Assembly (NCBI GenBank): GCA_020634235.1
Contig: JACKCB010000006.1
Location: forward strand, 147,174 to 211,173
Source of the DNA: Ardenticatenaceae bacterium
Lineage (GTDB): Bacteria; Chloroflexota; Anaerolineae; Promineifilales; Promineifilaceae
Direction: 5' to 3'
Length of the DNA stretch: 64,000 bases
This document shows, piece by piece, positions 35,090 to 44,533 of this stretch. Under the pieces are notes generated by a model, which worked only from the letters and a program-made list of their open reading frames with translations, ran no database searches and was not told where the DNA came from. Positions within the stretch are counted from its first letter, which is position 1, and the number at the start of each line of letters is the position of its first letter. A program made the position numbers and the translations under genes.

Positions 35090-35965
35090 ATGATTCAGAT
35101 GGACCCTATTTTTATTATTGGCGCGCCGCGCAGCGGGACAACGGTCTTGCACCGCGCCTTGTGCGCCCATCCGCAGGTTTCCTGGCTGTCGGGGCTGGCG
35201 GTGCGCTACCCGGCCCGGCCGGGGCTGAACCGCCGCCTGATGCAAGCCCTGGACCTGCCGCTGGTGGGGCGCTGGGCCAGCCGCCGCTTCCGGCCCTGGG
35301 AAGGGTACGACTTTTGGGAGTACCATTGCCGCGGCTTTCGCCGCCCCTATCGCGACCTGCTGGCCCAGGATGCCAGCGCCCGCACGCAGCGTTACCTGCC
35401 GCCCGTCTTCCGGCAGTTGGCCAGCCCGCGCCGGCCGCAACTGCTCATCAAAATCACCGGCTGGCCGCGCATTGGCTTCTTGCGCCAGGTGTTCCCCCAG
35501 GCCCGTTTTGTGCACATCATTCGTGACGGGCGGGCGGTGGCCAACTCGCTCATCAAGACGGACTTCTGGCAGGGGTGGGGTGGGCCGGATCATTGGCGCT
35601 GGGGGCCGCTGACTGAGGCCCAGGCGGCGCGCTGGGCGCAGACGGGTCAGGCCTTCATTGCCCTGGCCGGCTTGCAGTGGGAGATTTTGTTGCAAGCGGC
35701 GGCCCAGGCCAGCGCTGGCCTGGATGCGGCCACGTACCTGGAGGTGCGTTACGAGGCGTTGTGTGCCGACCCGGCCGGGGTCATCCAACAGATCGCCACC
35801 TTCTGCGGGCTGCCCTGGCAGGCGTCGTTTGCGGCGCAGGTGGCCGCCCGGCCGTGGCACAACCGCAACGACAAGTGGCAGCAGGATTTGACCCCGGCGC
35901 AGCAGGCGGCCTTGCAAGCTATTCTGCACGACAGCCTGGGCCGGTATGGTTACGAAAGCGCATGA
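35090..35965 (+). CDS. Sulfotransferase-like protein (7)
   Basis: 291 residues (ATG 35099 is an alternative start). FIIGAPRSGTTVLHRALCAHP at 7-27 is the phosphosulfate loop, and FVHIIRDGRAVANSL the 3'-phosphate-binding segment with R and S conserved. YLEVRYEALCADPAG is the usual late motif. It is coupled to the GT4 gene downstream (4-bp overlap). Confidence 0.88.
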   Translation: MIQMDPIFIIGAPRSGTTVLHRALCAHPQVSWLSGLAVRYPARPGLNRRLMQALDLPLVGRWASRRFRPWEGYDFWEYHCRGFRRPYRDLLAQDASARTQRYLPPVFRQLASPRRPQLLIKITGWPRIGFLRQVFPQARFVHIIRDGRAVANSLIKTDFWQGWGGPDHWRWGPLTEAQAARWAQTGQAFIALAGLQWEILLQAAAQASAGLDAATYLEVRYEALCADPAGVIQQIATFCGLPWQASFAAQVAARPWHNRNDKWQQDLTPAQQAALQAILHDSLGRYGYESA

Positions 35966-37173
35966 AGCTGGCCGTTATCTCGCTGAAAAAATCGTGGGCT
36001 GATCCGTCCCGGCCGGGGCACTTTGTAACTGTGGGTGGTTTCCCGCAGCAGATGGCGGCGCTCTCCGCCCTGTTCAGCGAGACGGTGCTCTACCTGCCCC
36101 AACTGCGCGGCGCACCGCCGCCCAACGCCGCGCCGCTGGCCGGGCACAATCTGCGCGTGCAGCCCCTCTCCCCATTGCCGGAACGCGGCTGGCGGCGCAA
36201 ACTGAGCCAGGCCACCTGGCTGCCGCGCAACCTGGGGCTGCTGTGGCGCGGCATCCGCGCTGCCGATGCCGTGCACACGCCGGTGCCAGGCGACGTGGCT
36301 ACGGTGGGACTGCTGCTGGCCCTGGCGCAGCGCAAGCGGCTGTTTGTGCGCTACTGCACCGTTTGGGGGCGCAAATATTCGCTCACCGCCCGCTTTTTGC
36401 TGTGGCTGTTGGAGCGCGTGGCCGGGGGGCGCAACGTGGTCATGGCCACCGGCGGCGCGGCCAGCCCGCCCAGTGCTCGCAACCCAAACATCACCTGGAT
36501 TTTCTCTACCTCGCTGACGGCGGCGGCGTGGCAGGCTTTGCCGCAGGCCGTACCCTGGCAGCGCGGGTCAACAGTGCGGCTGATCAGCGTGGGGCGGGTG
36601 GAGCCGGTGAAGAACCTGGCCGCGCTGCTGCAAGCGCTGCCGGCCATCCGGCAGGTTTATCCCCACCTGCACCTGGACGTGGTGGGTGAGGGGACGGCGC
36701 TGCCGGGCTTGCGCCAGCAGGCGGCGGCCCTGGGGCTGGATGAGGTGATCACCTTCCACGGCAACCTGGGGCACCAGGCGGTGCTGGGGCTGCTGGGCAC
36801 GGCCCACATCTACCTGATGCCGTCGCTGGTGGAGGGGTTTCCCAAGGCGCTGTTGGAGGCGATGGCTTGCGGCCTGCCGGCGGTGGCCACGGCGGTCTCG
36901 GTGATCCCGCGGCTGGTGGGGACGAGCGGCGTGCTGCTGCCGGAACCCACGCCGGCCGCCATTGCGGCCGCCGTCACCAGCTTGCTGGCTGACGATGCGC
37001 GGCTGGCAGCTATGGGCCGCGCGGCCCGCGCGGCCAGCCAGCAGTACACGCTGGAAGGCTGGCAGCAGGTGATTGGCGAACGTCTGGCGGAAGTGTGGGG
37101 GGAGGAGATGGGGCGCGGACTGGTTAACAACCAACAATCAACTGCCAATAATCAACGACGCAACACGCTATGA
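35962..37173 (+). CDS. Glycosyltransferase family 4 (GT-B)
   Basis: 403 residues from ATG 35962; the open frame extending to 35677 is antisense-free but lies in the sulfotransferase gene. LISVGRVEPVKNLAALLQAL and IYLMPSLVEGFPKALLEAMACG hold the GT4 donor site and E(x7)E motif. The C-terminal tail (NNQQSTANNQ) is low complexity and may be poorly structured. Overlaps the deacetylase gene by 4 bp. Confidence 0.88.
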   Translation: MKLAVISLKKSWADPSRPGHFVTVGGFPQQMAALSALFSETVLYLPQLRGAPPPNAAPLAGHNLRVQPLSPLPERGWRRKLSQATWLPRNLGLLWRGIRAADAVHTPVPGDVATVGLLLALAQRKRLFVRYCTVWGRKYSLTARFLLWLLERVAGGRNVVMATGGAASPPSARNPNITWIFSTSLTAAAWQALPQAVPWQRGSTVRLISVGRVEPVKNLAALLQALPAIRQVYPHLHLDVVGEGTALPGLRQQAAALGLDEVITFHGNLGHQAVLGLLGTAHIYLMPSLVEGFPKALLEAMACGLPAVATAVSVIPRLVGTSGVLLPEPTPAAIAAAVTSLLADDARLAAMGRAARAASQQYTLEGWQQVIGERLAEVWGEEMGRGLVNNQQSTANNQRRNTL

Positions 37174-38045
37174 GTACAAAACTGAAACCACAGCATTGGC
37201 CGATGTGGCTGATGTGGCGTTTGGGAGTGAATGCAGTGGCCTGGCGGCGGGTGGCCCGGCCGGGGCGCTTTGCCCTGGTTTTTCATGGGGTGGCCCGGCA
37301 GCGTTACCCGGATGTGCCGGCCGGGGTGCAGCCGCATCATACGGCGGACGAGCTGCGCCAGACGCTGGCCTGGCTGGCGGCCCGTTTTGCCTTTCTCACG
37401 CCGGATGAGTTTTTGCATGGCTCCCGGCCGGGGGTGCTGCTGACTTTTGACGATGGCCTGGCCAACAACTTTGAAGTGGCCCTGCCCATCCTGGAGACGT
37501 TTGCTGCCCCGGCGCTCTTTTTTGTGGCTACGGGGCACATTGCCGCGGCTGAGGGGGGCAGCCGCTGGCTGCATTTTTGCCGCGCCTGGGCGGCGCAGGG
37601 TTGGGGGGATGCGGCTGCTGTGCCGGCGGCCATTGGCCACGAATTTTACGACGGTATGACGGAGGCGCAGTTGGCCGCTTGTGGCCGCCACCCGCTCATC
37701 ACCCTGGGCGGGCATACGGTGACTCATCCCTTCCTGACCCAGTGTGACGCGGTGGCCCTGGCGGGGGAGCTGGGCGAGTGCCGGCGCTATTTGCAGGCTG
37801 TAACCGGCCAGCCGGTGGACACGTTTGCTTACCCGGCCAATGATTATGACCGGCGGGTGGCCGAGGCGGCGCGGCAGGCGGGCTACGCGGCGGCCTTTGC
37901 CGTCTCCGGCCGGGGTGCGGGGCTGCCGGCTTATGAGATTCCGCGGATAGGGTTGTATACCACCCATCCCGCTTACCTGGGCAGCAAGCTGAATGGGCTG
38001 CACCGCCGGCCGCTGGTGGGGCCGGCGCTGCCGGAGGGGGCGTGA
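37170..38045 (+). CDS. Polysaccharide deacetylase (NodB-like)
   Basis: 291 residues. VLLTFDDGLANNFEVALPIL is canonical motif 1 with both Asp; LGGHTVTHPFLTQ supplies the two metal His, and VDTFAYPANDYD is motif 3. FALVFHGVA near the start is typical. No signal peptide is evident, so it may act in the cytoplasm on lipid-linked intermediates or be exported another way. Confidence 0.88.
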   Translation: MSTKLKPQHWPMWLMWRLGVNAVAWRRVARPGRFALVFHGVARQRYPDVPAGVQPHHTADELRQTLAWLAARFAFLTPDEFLHGSRPGVLLTFDDGLANNFEVALPILETFAAPALFFVATGHIAAAEGGSRWLHFCRAWAAQGWGDAAAVPAAIGHEFYDGMTEAQLAACGRHPLITLGGHTVTHPFLTQCDAVALAGELGECRRYLQAVTGQPVDTFAYPANDYDRRVAEAARQAGYAAAFAVSGRGAGLPAYEIPRIGLYTTHPAYLGSKLNGLHRRPLVGPALPEGA

Positions 38046-39712
38046 TGCGCCGCTGGCGCTGGTGGCTGCTGTTGTGTGTGTGCCTGGCGGGGCTGTTGTG
38101 GGGTGGTTCCCGGCCGGGGCAGGCCCAAAGTGATTTGCCCTGGGTAACGCCCTTCACGCCGCAGCGGGTGTTGTGGGTCGCCCCCCAAGGCACGGGGCCG
38201 GGCACGCTGGCCGAGCCGGCCAGCCTGGCTTATGTGGTGAAATCGGCCCGGCCGGGGGATTTGGTCTGGCTGCTGCCCGGCACCTATGCCGGGGGCGAAG
38301 CGCTGTATATGCTGCGCGATGGCACGGCCGAGGCGCCCATTGTGTACCGCGCCTGCCCGGCAGCCCACGTGGTGCTGGATGGCGGCGTGGCCTTTGCCAG
38401 TGCCTACACCTGGTTTTGGGGGCTGGACATGACCAACGTCACCGATCCGGGTGAGGTGGTTGGCTTTATCCAGACGCCCGATGGGCCGGTGAAGGGGGGA
38501 TCGGCGCTGGTGAATGTGAAGGTGCCGGGCACGCGGCTGATCAATAACGTGGTGCATGACGCCGTGCAGAGCCAGTCGGGCATTGGCGGCTGGGATGGCG
38601 GGCCGGGGCAGGTGTATTACGGCAACATCGTCTATGGCAACGGCCAGAATCCGGAGACGGACCGCGCGCCGCACGGCACTTACACCCAGAATAACTACGC
38701 CGCCGATGGCTACAAATATTTCGTGCACAACATCATCCTGGACCACGCGGCGTTGTGCGGCGAGAAGTGTTATAACTTCCATGCCCATACGCAGGGTGCG
38801 GGGACGGTGTCGGGCTATTACCTTTTCCAGAATGTGATGGCCAATGGCCGGCTGGCTATTGGCGGGGCCAATGCCAATCTCTCGCCTTCGGACCATCACG
38901 TGGTGCTGCAAAATTACTTCTATGACATGGGCAAGATTCAACTGGGCTTCCGCAAGCCGTGGCAAGGGCTGTTTGCGGAGAATTATGTGGCCCGCAACAG
39001 CAGCGCGACATTGACGATTTGGGGGGCGGGGGAGACGGCCTTTACGCCGCCGGGAGCGACGATTGTGCGCGATAATACGTTTGTGTATCAGGATAACTGG
39101 CATTACCTGGACCTGTACAGCATGACGACGACGGGGCTGCTGGGCAGTGCGCCGCTCCGGCCGGGTGACCTCATCGACGATAATTATTACGGTGAGGATG
39201 TGCGGGTGAAGTATTGGGTGGCGGAGCAGACGCTGAGCCTGAAATCGCTGGCGGCCTGGACGGCGCAGTCGCAGCAGGATGGTAATGTGTTGGGTTTTGA
39301 CGGGCATTCGGTGGTGGGACCGAACCCGACGGCGAGCGTGGTTTTTGCCCTGCCGAATGCGTATGAACCCGGCCGGGGCCATCTGGCCATCTATAACTGG
39401 GCCGGTGCCGCGGAGACGCTGGTTGATCTGGCGCCTATTTTGCCGCCGGGCAGCGCGTTTGGCCTGTATGATCCGCAGAATCTGTTTGGCGAGCCGGTGC
39501 TAACGGGCACCTTCGACGGCGAACCGCTGGCCGTGCCTACGCCGGCCGAGTTCCAGAGCTACGTGGTGCTGCCGGCTGTGCCCGATCAGGCCCACGTGTG
39601 CGACCCGGATTATGCCCGGCCGGGGTTGGCCGGCTACCTCGTCTGGCCCCTGCTGGCCCTGGCTGGCAGCGCGGTGTGGGCGGTGGCGCGTTGGTTGGGG
39701 GGGCGTGGGTGA
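38045..39712 (+). CDS. Secreted right-handed beta-helix protein with C-terminal membrane anchor
   Basis: 555 residues. A signal peptide (MRRWRWWLLLCVCLAGLLWG, then a QA-Q cleavage-like site) is followed by a parallel beta-helix region with many N/G turns (LINNVVHDAVQSQSG, YYGNIVYGNGQNPE, VLQNYFYDMGK), as in polysaccharide lyases and epimerases. A final membrane segment (LVWPLLALAGSAVWAV) and basic tail anchor it. It may trim or modify the exported polymer; catalytic residues cannot be assigned. Confidence 0.75.
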   Translation: MRRWRWWLLLCVCLAGLLWGGSRPGQAQSDLPWVTPFTPQRVLWVAPQGTGPGTLAEPASLAYVVKSARPGDLVWLLPGTYAGGEALYMLRDGTAEAPIVYRACPAAHVVLDGGVAFASAYTWFWGLDMTNVTDPGEVVGFIQTPDGPVKGGSALVNVKVPGTRLINNVVHDAVQSQSGIGGWDGGPGQVYYGNIVYGNGQNPETDRAPHGTYTQNNYAADGYKYFVHNIILDHAALCGEKCYNFHAHTQGAGTVSGYYLFQNVMANGRLAIGGANANLSPSDHHVVLQNYFYDMGKIQLGFRKPWQGLFAENYVARNSSATLTIWGAGETAFTPPGATIVRDNTFVYQDNWHYLDLYSMTTTGLLGSAPLRPGDLIDDNYYGEDVRVKYWVAEQTLSLKSLAAWTAQSQQDGNVLGFDGHSVVGPNPTASVVFALPNAYEPGRGHLAIYNWAGAAETLVDLAPILPPGSAFGLYDPQNLFGEPVLTGTFDGEPLAVPTPAEFQSYVVLPAVPDQAHVCDPDYARPGLAGYLVWPLLALAGSAVWAVARWLGGRG

Positions 39713-40884
39713 AAGGGAAGGTGGCCCACGAATCCCGCCTGCGCCTGGTCTACCTGATTGGCTTTTTGGGTTTTGGTGGCAGCGAGCGGCAGTTGTTTTT
39801 GCTGTTGAGCCATATGGACCTGCGGGACATGGAGGTGCATGTGGTTGTCTTTAATGACAGCCCCGGCGAGACGTATGAAGTGCCGCTGCGGGCGCTGGGG
39901 GTGCAGGTGTGGCAGATGCCGCCGGAAGTGCGGGGTGTGGTGGCGCGCGCCCGCTATTTGCTGCGCCTGTTTCGCCGGCTGCGCCCCCAGGTGGTGCATT
40001 CGTGGACGTTTCATGACAATGTGTATGCGGGGCTGGTGGGGTGGCTGGCCGGCGTGCCGCGGCGTTGGGGGTCGCTGCGCAATTCGTACTATGCGCGGGA
40101 GGTGCAGCATTTGCCGGCCGGACTGCGTTGGCTGGCCCTGTACAGTGGGCAGCGGCTGGTGGTGAATTCGCAGGCGCTGGCGGATGAGCTGCGGGCGGCC
40201 AGGCTCCCCGGCCGGCTCCCCGGCCGGTTCCCGGCCGGGCGCATTCTGGTGCTGCCCAACTGCGTGGAACTGGCCGCCGACGATGCTGCGCTGCCCGACC
40301 TGGCCGAATTTGGCCTGGAGGCGCGGCACCAGGTGGTGGGCATTGTGGGCAATCTGCGCTACCAGAAGAACCACCTGCTGTTTGTGGAGGCGATGGCCCA
40401 GGTCATTGCCCAACAGCCGCTGGCCCGCGGGCTGATTGTGGGGCAGCCGCTGCCGCTGAACCCGGGGGTAGCGGAGGAGATTCGGGCGGCGATTGCCCGG
40501 CATGGCTTGCAGGAGAAGGTGCTGCTGGCCGGTTTCCGGGCGGATGTGCCGGCGCTGATGCGCCGCTTTGACGTGCTGGCCATGAGTTCGCGCTATGAGG
40601 GGATGCCCAATGTGGTGATGGAGGGGATGGCGGCTGGCTGCCCGGTGGTGGCGACCCGCGTGGGGGGTGTGCCAGACCTGGTGGTGGCGGGGGTGAATGG
40701 TTTTGTGGTGCCGCCGGATGACGCGGCGGCGTTTGCGGCGGCGGTGGGCAGGTTGTTGGCCGACCCGGCCGGGGCGCGGGCGATGGGGGAAGCGGGCCGG
40801 CGCATGGCCGTTGAGCAGTTTGGCTGCCGCCAGATGGCGGCCCGCCTGCGGGCGATGTATTGGGAAGCGATTGGCAATGGTTGA
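39709..40884 (+). CDS. Glycosyltransferase family 4 with palindrome-encoded insert
   Basis: 391 residues from GTG 39709, a GTGA overlap with the previous stop; the frame to 39598 lies in the beta-helix gene. YLIGFLGFGGSERQLFLLLSHM is the donor-loop start, VGIVGNLRYQKNHLLFVEAM and MSSRYEGMPNVVMEGMAAG the C-terminal domain. Between the domains three CCGGCCGG palindromes in 31 bp encode LPGRLPGRFPAGR, a short local expansion. Confidence 0.87.
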   Translation: MKGKVAHESRLRLVYLIGFLGFGGSERQLFLLLSHMDLRDMEVHVVVFNDSPGETYEVPLRALGVQVWQMPPEVRGVVARARYLLRLFRRLRPQVVHSWTFHDNVYAGLVGWLAGVPRRWGSLRNSYYAREVQHLPAGLRWLALYSGQRLVVNSQALADELRAARLPGRLPGRFPAGRILVLPNCVELAADDAALPDLAEFGLEARHQVVGIVGNLRYQKNHLLFVEAMAQVIAQQPLARGLIVGQPLPLNPGVAEEIRAAIARHGLQEKVLLAGFRADVPALMRRFDVLAMSSRYEGMPNVVMEGMAAGCPVVATRVGGVPDLVVAGVNGFVVPPDDAAAFAAAVGRLLADPAGARAMGEAGRRMAVEQFGCRQMAARLRAMYWEAIGNG

Positions 40885-40917
40885 CCGGCAAGGTGTGCCA
40901 GAACAGGGTATAGGACA

Positions 40918-41991
40918 ATGGCTGATTTTGTGATCCGGCCGGTGGCGGAACTGGCCCCGGCCCAGGTGGCCGATTTTTTGCGGCGGATGTTTGACCCGGT
41001 GAAGGGAGCTTTCCTGGCTGATTGGGGCTGCTGGTGGCATGGGGGGGATGAGAACCGTTTTGGCGTGTTGGCCGAGGATGGCACGCTGGCGGCTTATTTT
41101 GCCATCACGCCGATGCAGTGTGTGCTGGCTGGCGCGGTGTGGGACAGCTTGTGGTGGATTGACCTGATTGTGGACCCCGCCTTTCGCCGCCGGGGCTTGC
41201 AGACGGTGATGGATGATGCGGTGCGCACCCGGCCGGGGCTGAAACTGGGCTTCCCCAATGAGTTCCACAGTACGATTCTGGCGCGGCATGGCTGGGGGGT
41301 GCGGGGGGATTTGCGCAAGCAGATGCTGCCGCTGCGGCTGCACCGGGTGCGTTTTGTGCAGCAGGCGGCTGGCTGGCGGGGGCGGCTGCTGCGGCTGGGG
41401 GCGGGATTGGCCCGGCCGGGGTTGGCCGGGCTGCGGGGGTGGTGGGGGCGCTACCGGCCGCGCTATACCCAGGCCTGGCCGGAGGCTACGCCGGCAGCGC
41501 TGGCGGCGATTTTTGCCCAGGTCCAGGCGCAAGAGGACCCGGCCGGGGAGGTGATGACGACGCAGCGCAGCGCGGCTTTTTTCCAGTGGCGCTATTTTGA
41601 CTGCCCCTACCGGGCGGAGCTGCGCTTTTACCGGGCGCTGCTGGCGGATGGGCGCGCGGGCTATGCCATTGCCCGCTTCAGTGATTTGCGCGGCCTGAAG
41701 TCGGTGCGGATTCTGGATTTGTATGGGGATTTTGGCCACCAGGGGCTGCTGCGTGACCTGCTGGCCACGATTCGCCGTGACGCGGTGCAGGCTGGGGCTG
41801 ACCAGGTGATTATTTTGAGTTCGCTGTCATCCCGGCCGGGGCTGCGCACCGCGCTGGGGGCGGGTGGCTTTTCTATTTCAGTTCCCGTATACTTTTGCTG
41901 GCACGGGCAAGATCCGCCGCTGCACGAACAGCTCCAGCAGCAGCCCCTGTATTGGACTTTGGCGGACAGTGATAATGATGAGCCGCATTAG
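40918..41991 (+). CDS. GNAT-fold acyltransferase-like protein (2)
   Basis: 357 residues. GVLAEDGTLAAYFAITPMQC and WWIDLIVDPAFRRRGLQTVMDDA give the GNAT acetyl-CoA site (R-R-x-G-L). The C-terminal half has FFQWRYFDCPYRAELRFYRA, resembling the second GNAT half of FemAB-like proteins. Same plan as the protein at 27267. The stop codon is located in the loop of an intrinsic terminator. Confidence 0.7.
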   Translation: MADFVIRPVAELAPAQVADFLRRMFDPVKGAFLADWGCWWHGGDENRFGVLAEDGTLAAYFAITPMQCVLAGAVWDSLWWIDLIVDPAFRRRGLQTVMDDAVRTRPGLKLGFPNEFHSTILARHGWGVRGDLRKQMLPLRLHRVRFVQQAAGWRGRLLRLGAGLARPGLAGLRGWWGRYRPRYTQAWPEATPAALAAIFAQVQAQEDPAGEVMTTQRSAAFFQWRYFDCPYRAELRFYRALLADGRAGYAIARFSDLRGLKSVRILDLYGDFGHQGLLRDLLATIRRDAVQAGADQVIILSSLSSRPGLRTALGAGGFSISVPVYFCWHGQDPPLHEQLQQQPLYWTLADSDNDEPH

Positions 41992-42001
41992 CGGCTTTTT
42001 T
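41981..42001 (+). terminator. Intrinsic terminator overlapping the stop codon of the GNAT-like gene
   Basis: AGCCGC (41981-41986) pairs with GCGGCT (41991-41996) around the 4-nt loop ATTA, followed by TTTTTT (41996-42001). The TAG stop (41989-41991) lies in the loop. It probably ends the operon that begins near 35.1 kb and separates it from the polymerase gene at 42061. Confidence 0.8.
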
Positions 42002-42060
42002 GGGGTCATGGCATTGCCGTGGCGTAATAATCGCCATCGCTGGATTTAGAACCTGAGCGT

Positions 42061-43503
42061 ATGAACCGATTCGCCGATTACTCGCCGGCTGCGGCTGGCC
42101 ATGAACAGGCCGTGCCCACGCAGCAGACGCGTTCTTATTACACGCTGCTGGTGCTGGCCTTTTGGCTGGTGCATTTGCCGTTGGGGGTGGTGGTGCGCAG
42201 CAACCCGCTGCTGGCTACCCTGCATGCTTATGCGGTGCTGGGGATTGGGCTATTTTTGCTGCTGCGCAATCGCAAACCGGAGGAGTTTTTGTATGCCCTG
42301 ATCTACCTGGCGACGGCAGAGACGTTGTGGCGTACGCGGGCCTACATCTTCTATGAATACAGCAAGTATACGGTGAGCGGTTTGTTGATTCTGGCCGCTG
42401 TCTGGCAAGGACGGCTGCTGAAGGGGGACAGGAAGGCGCTGCTTTACTTCCTGTTTTTGCTGCCCTCTATCCTGATTATGGCCGACATGAACCGGCGGGA
42501 TATTGCCTTCAACCTGTCGGGGCCGTTTGTCATTGCGGTGTCGGTGTTTTACTTCAGCACGAGTACGATTCCGCGGAATGCCTTGCGCAATATCATGGTC
42601 ATTGGCCTGGGGCCGATTCTGGCGCTGTTGGGCAATGCGGCCTACTCTACGGCCATTGCCGATGAGATCTCGTTTGTGCAGGCTTCGAATTATATTACGG
42701 CGGGCGGTTATGGTCCTAACCAGATTTCGGCGATGTTGGGTTTGGGGGCGCTGCTGGCCTTTTTGATTGCCATTACGTTTTCGGAATCCCGCCTGGTGCG
42801 TCTGGTGTCGTTTGGGTTAAGTGTCTGGCTGCTGGCGCAGAGTGCGCTGACGTTTTCGCGTGGGGGCTTTTTTGCAGCGCTGGGGGCGATTGTGTTGGCG
42901 GCTTTTTTGCTGCTGCAGGATCGGCGGGCGCGGAATAGTTTGCTGCTGGTGGGTGCGGTGGGGGTGACGGTGTTTGCTCTGGTGGTTTTCCCCCTGCTGG
43001 ATGATTTTACCGGGGGGCAGTTGTTGGTGCGGCTGCAGGATCCGGACACCACCGGCCGGGATGAGGCTGCCACGGTTGATATTCAGCTCTTCCTGGAGAA
43101 TCCGATGTTGGGTGTGGGGCCTGGGCAGTCTGACGCCGAACACGCGCGCTTATTCCGGGAGACGCGGGCGCACACTGAATATACACGCTTGCTGGCCGAG
43201 CACGGGCTGTTTGGGCTGATGGCCATGGTGCTGTTGTTGGCCATGCTGCTGCTGCCGCTGCTGCGCCCGGCGACGCCTGTCTCGCGGGCGTATAAGGTGA
43301 TTTTTGTGGCCTGGGGCCTGGTGACGCTGGCCCATATTTCTACGCGCATGGCTGTGCCGGGTGTTGTTTTGGGGTTGGGAGTGGCGCAACTGCTGGTGGA
43401 TGTGCCTGCCGCTGCCGACCCGGCCGGGGGGGAGGCACACACGCCGCCGACGGTCTCTTTTGTGGAGCGTTTGCGTTGGCGATATCTGGATTCGGGCTGG
43501 TAG
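42061..43503 (+). CDS. O-antigen ligase / polymerase family protein (Wzy-like)
   Basis: 480 residues, about twelve membrane segments. ENPMLGVGPGQSDAEH and RAHTEYTRLLAEHGLFGLMAM form the large periplasmic loop signature of Wzy_C proteins. The CCGGCCGG palindrome is rarer here than in the flanking genes. It likely polymerises the repeat units whose length is set by the Wzz-kinase at 46622. Confidence 0.85.
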   Translation: MNRFADYSPAAAGHEQAVPTQQTRSYYTLLVLAFWLVHLPLGVVVRSNPLLATLHAYAVLGIGLFLLLRNRKPEEFLYALIYLATAETLWRTRAYIFYEYSKYTVSGLLILAAVWQGRLLKGDRKALLYFLFLLPSILIMADMNRRDIAFNLSGPFVIAVSVFYFSTSTIPRNALRNIMVIGLGPILALLGNAAYSTAIADEISFVQASNYITAGGYGPNQISAMLGLGALLAFLIAITFSESRLVRLVSFGLSVWLLAQSALTFSRGGFFAALGAIVLAAFLLLQDRRARNSLLLVGAVGVTVFALVVFPLLDDFTGGQLLVRLQDPDTTGRDEAATVDIQLFLENPMLGVGPGQSDAEHARLFRETRAHTEYTRLLAEHGLFGLMAMVLLLAMLLLPLLRPATPVSRAYKVIFVAWGLVTLAHISTRMAVPGVVLGLGVAQLLVDVPAAADPAGGEAHTPPTVSFVERLRWRYLDSGW

Positions 43504-43542
43504 CGACCGTTGTGGCCCGACGCCGGTGTGAGGCCGGCTGCG

Positions 43543-44511
43543 ATGCGTGTGTTGATGGTGACGAATAAGTGGCCAACAGCGGCCAGGCCCAATGAGGTGC
43601 CTTTTCTGGTGGCCCAGGCGGCCAGTTTGCAGGCGGCCGGGGTGGAGGTAACGCGCTTCACTTTTCGCGGCTACCGCAACCCGTTGAATTATGGGCAGGC
43701 CTGGCTGCGGCTGCGGCGCACGCATTCGTTGGCGCAGTATGACGTGGTCCACGCCCAGTTTGGCCAGTGTGGGCTGCTGGGTTTGCCGGTGCGCCGGCCG
43801 CTAGTGGTGACTTATCATGGATCGGACTTGCAGGGGGATGTGGCGGCGGACGGGCGGTATACGCGCCCCGGCCGGGTGATGCAGCGGGTGAGCCAGTTTG
43901 TGGCCCGGCAGGCCACGGCCAACATTGTTGTTTCGGAGCATTTGCGGGCTTTTTTGCCGCCGACGCGCCGCCCGGCGGCGGTGATTCCGTGTGGTGTGGA
44001 CCTGAACCTGTTCCGGCCGCTGCCCAAGGCTGAGGCGCGAGCGCGGCTGGGGCTCCCGGCCGGGGCCAGGCTGGTGTTGTTTGCGGCGAACCCGTCCCGG
44101 CCGGTGAAGCGTTATGCGCTGGCCCAGGCGGCGGTAGATGCGCTGCCGGCCAGCGATCGGGCGGTTCTGGTTACGGTGGGTGATGCGCCCTACGACCAAA
44201 TGCCTATATACATGAACGCCTGTGATGTCTTATTGTTAACTTCTAGCCACGAAGGGTCACCCACAGTGGTGAAGGAGGCCCTGGCTTGTAACCTGCCGGT
44301 GGTAGCGGTGCCGGTGGGTGATGTGCGGCAACTGTTGGCGGCAGTGGCCGGCTGCATCGTTTGCGCTGATGATGCCGTGGCGACGATTGCCGCCGGTTTG
44401 CACCAGGTGCTGCAGGATGGGCCGGCAGTTGCGGGACGGGAGCATGTGCAGCAGTTAGATGAAGCGGTGATTGCCCGGCGGATCATTGCGGTCTATGAAT
44501 CAGTTCTGTGA
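43543..44511 (+). CDS. Glycosyltransferase family 4 (GT-B)
   Basis: 322 residues from ATG 43543 (TTG 43510 adds 11 residues of low-quality sequence). MRVLMVTNKWPTAARPNEVPFLV and VVTYHGSDLQGD open the acceptor domain; VLLLTSSHEGSPTVVKEALACN carries the E(x7)E donor motif. Shorter than most GT4 enzymes. Confidence 0.85.
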   Translation: MRVLMVTNKWPTAARPNEVPFLVAQAASLQAAGVEVTRFTFRGYRNPLNYGQAWLRLRRTHSLAQYDVVHAQFGQCGLLGLPVRRPLVVTYHGSDLQGDVAADGRYTRPGRVMQRVSQFVARQATANIVVSEHLRAFLPPTRRPAAVIPCGVDLNLFRPLPKAEARARLGLPAGARLVLFAANPSRPVKRYALAQAAVDALPASDRAVLVTVGDAPYDQMPIYMNACDVLLLTSSHEGSPTVVKEALACNLPVVAVPVGDVRQLLAAVAGCIVCADDAVATIAAGLHQVLQDGPAVAGREHVQQLDEAVIARRIIAVYESVL

Positions 44512-44533
44512 TGCCGGGTAGTATGCAATCATC

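Noticed and set aside
40208..40238. Closely spaced palindromes as a CRISPR-like or VNTR array
   Set aside because: Only three units of 8 bp with 3-4 bp between them, in frame in a gene; no spacer-like sequences.
39634..41739. 701-residue open frame on the - strand
   Set aside because: Antisense to well-supported glycosyltransferase and GNAT genes; His/Pro/Gln/Arg-rich composition typical of GC-rich antisense frames; no motif.
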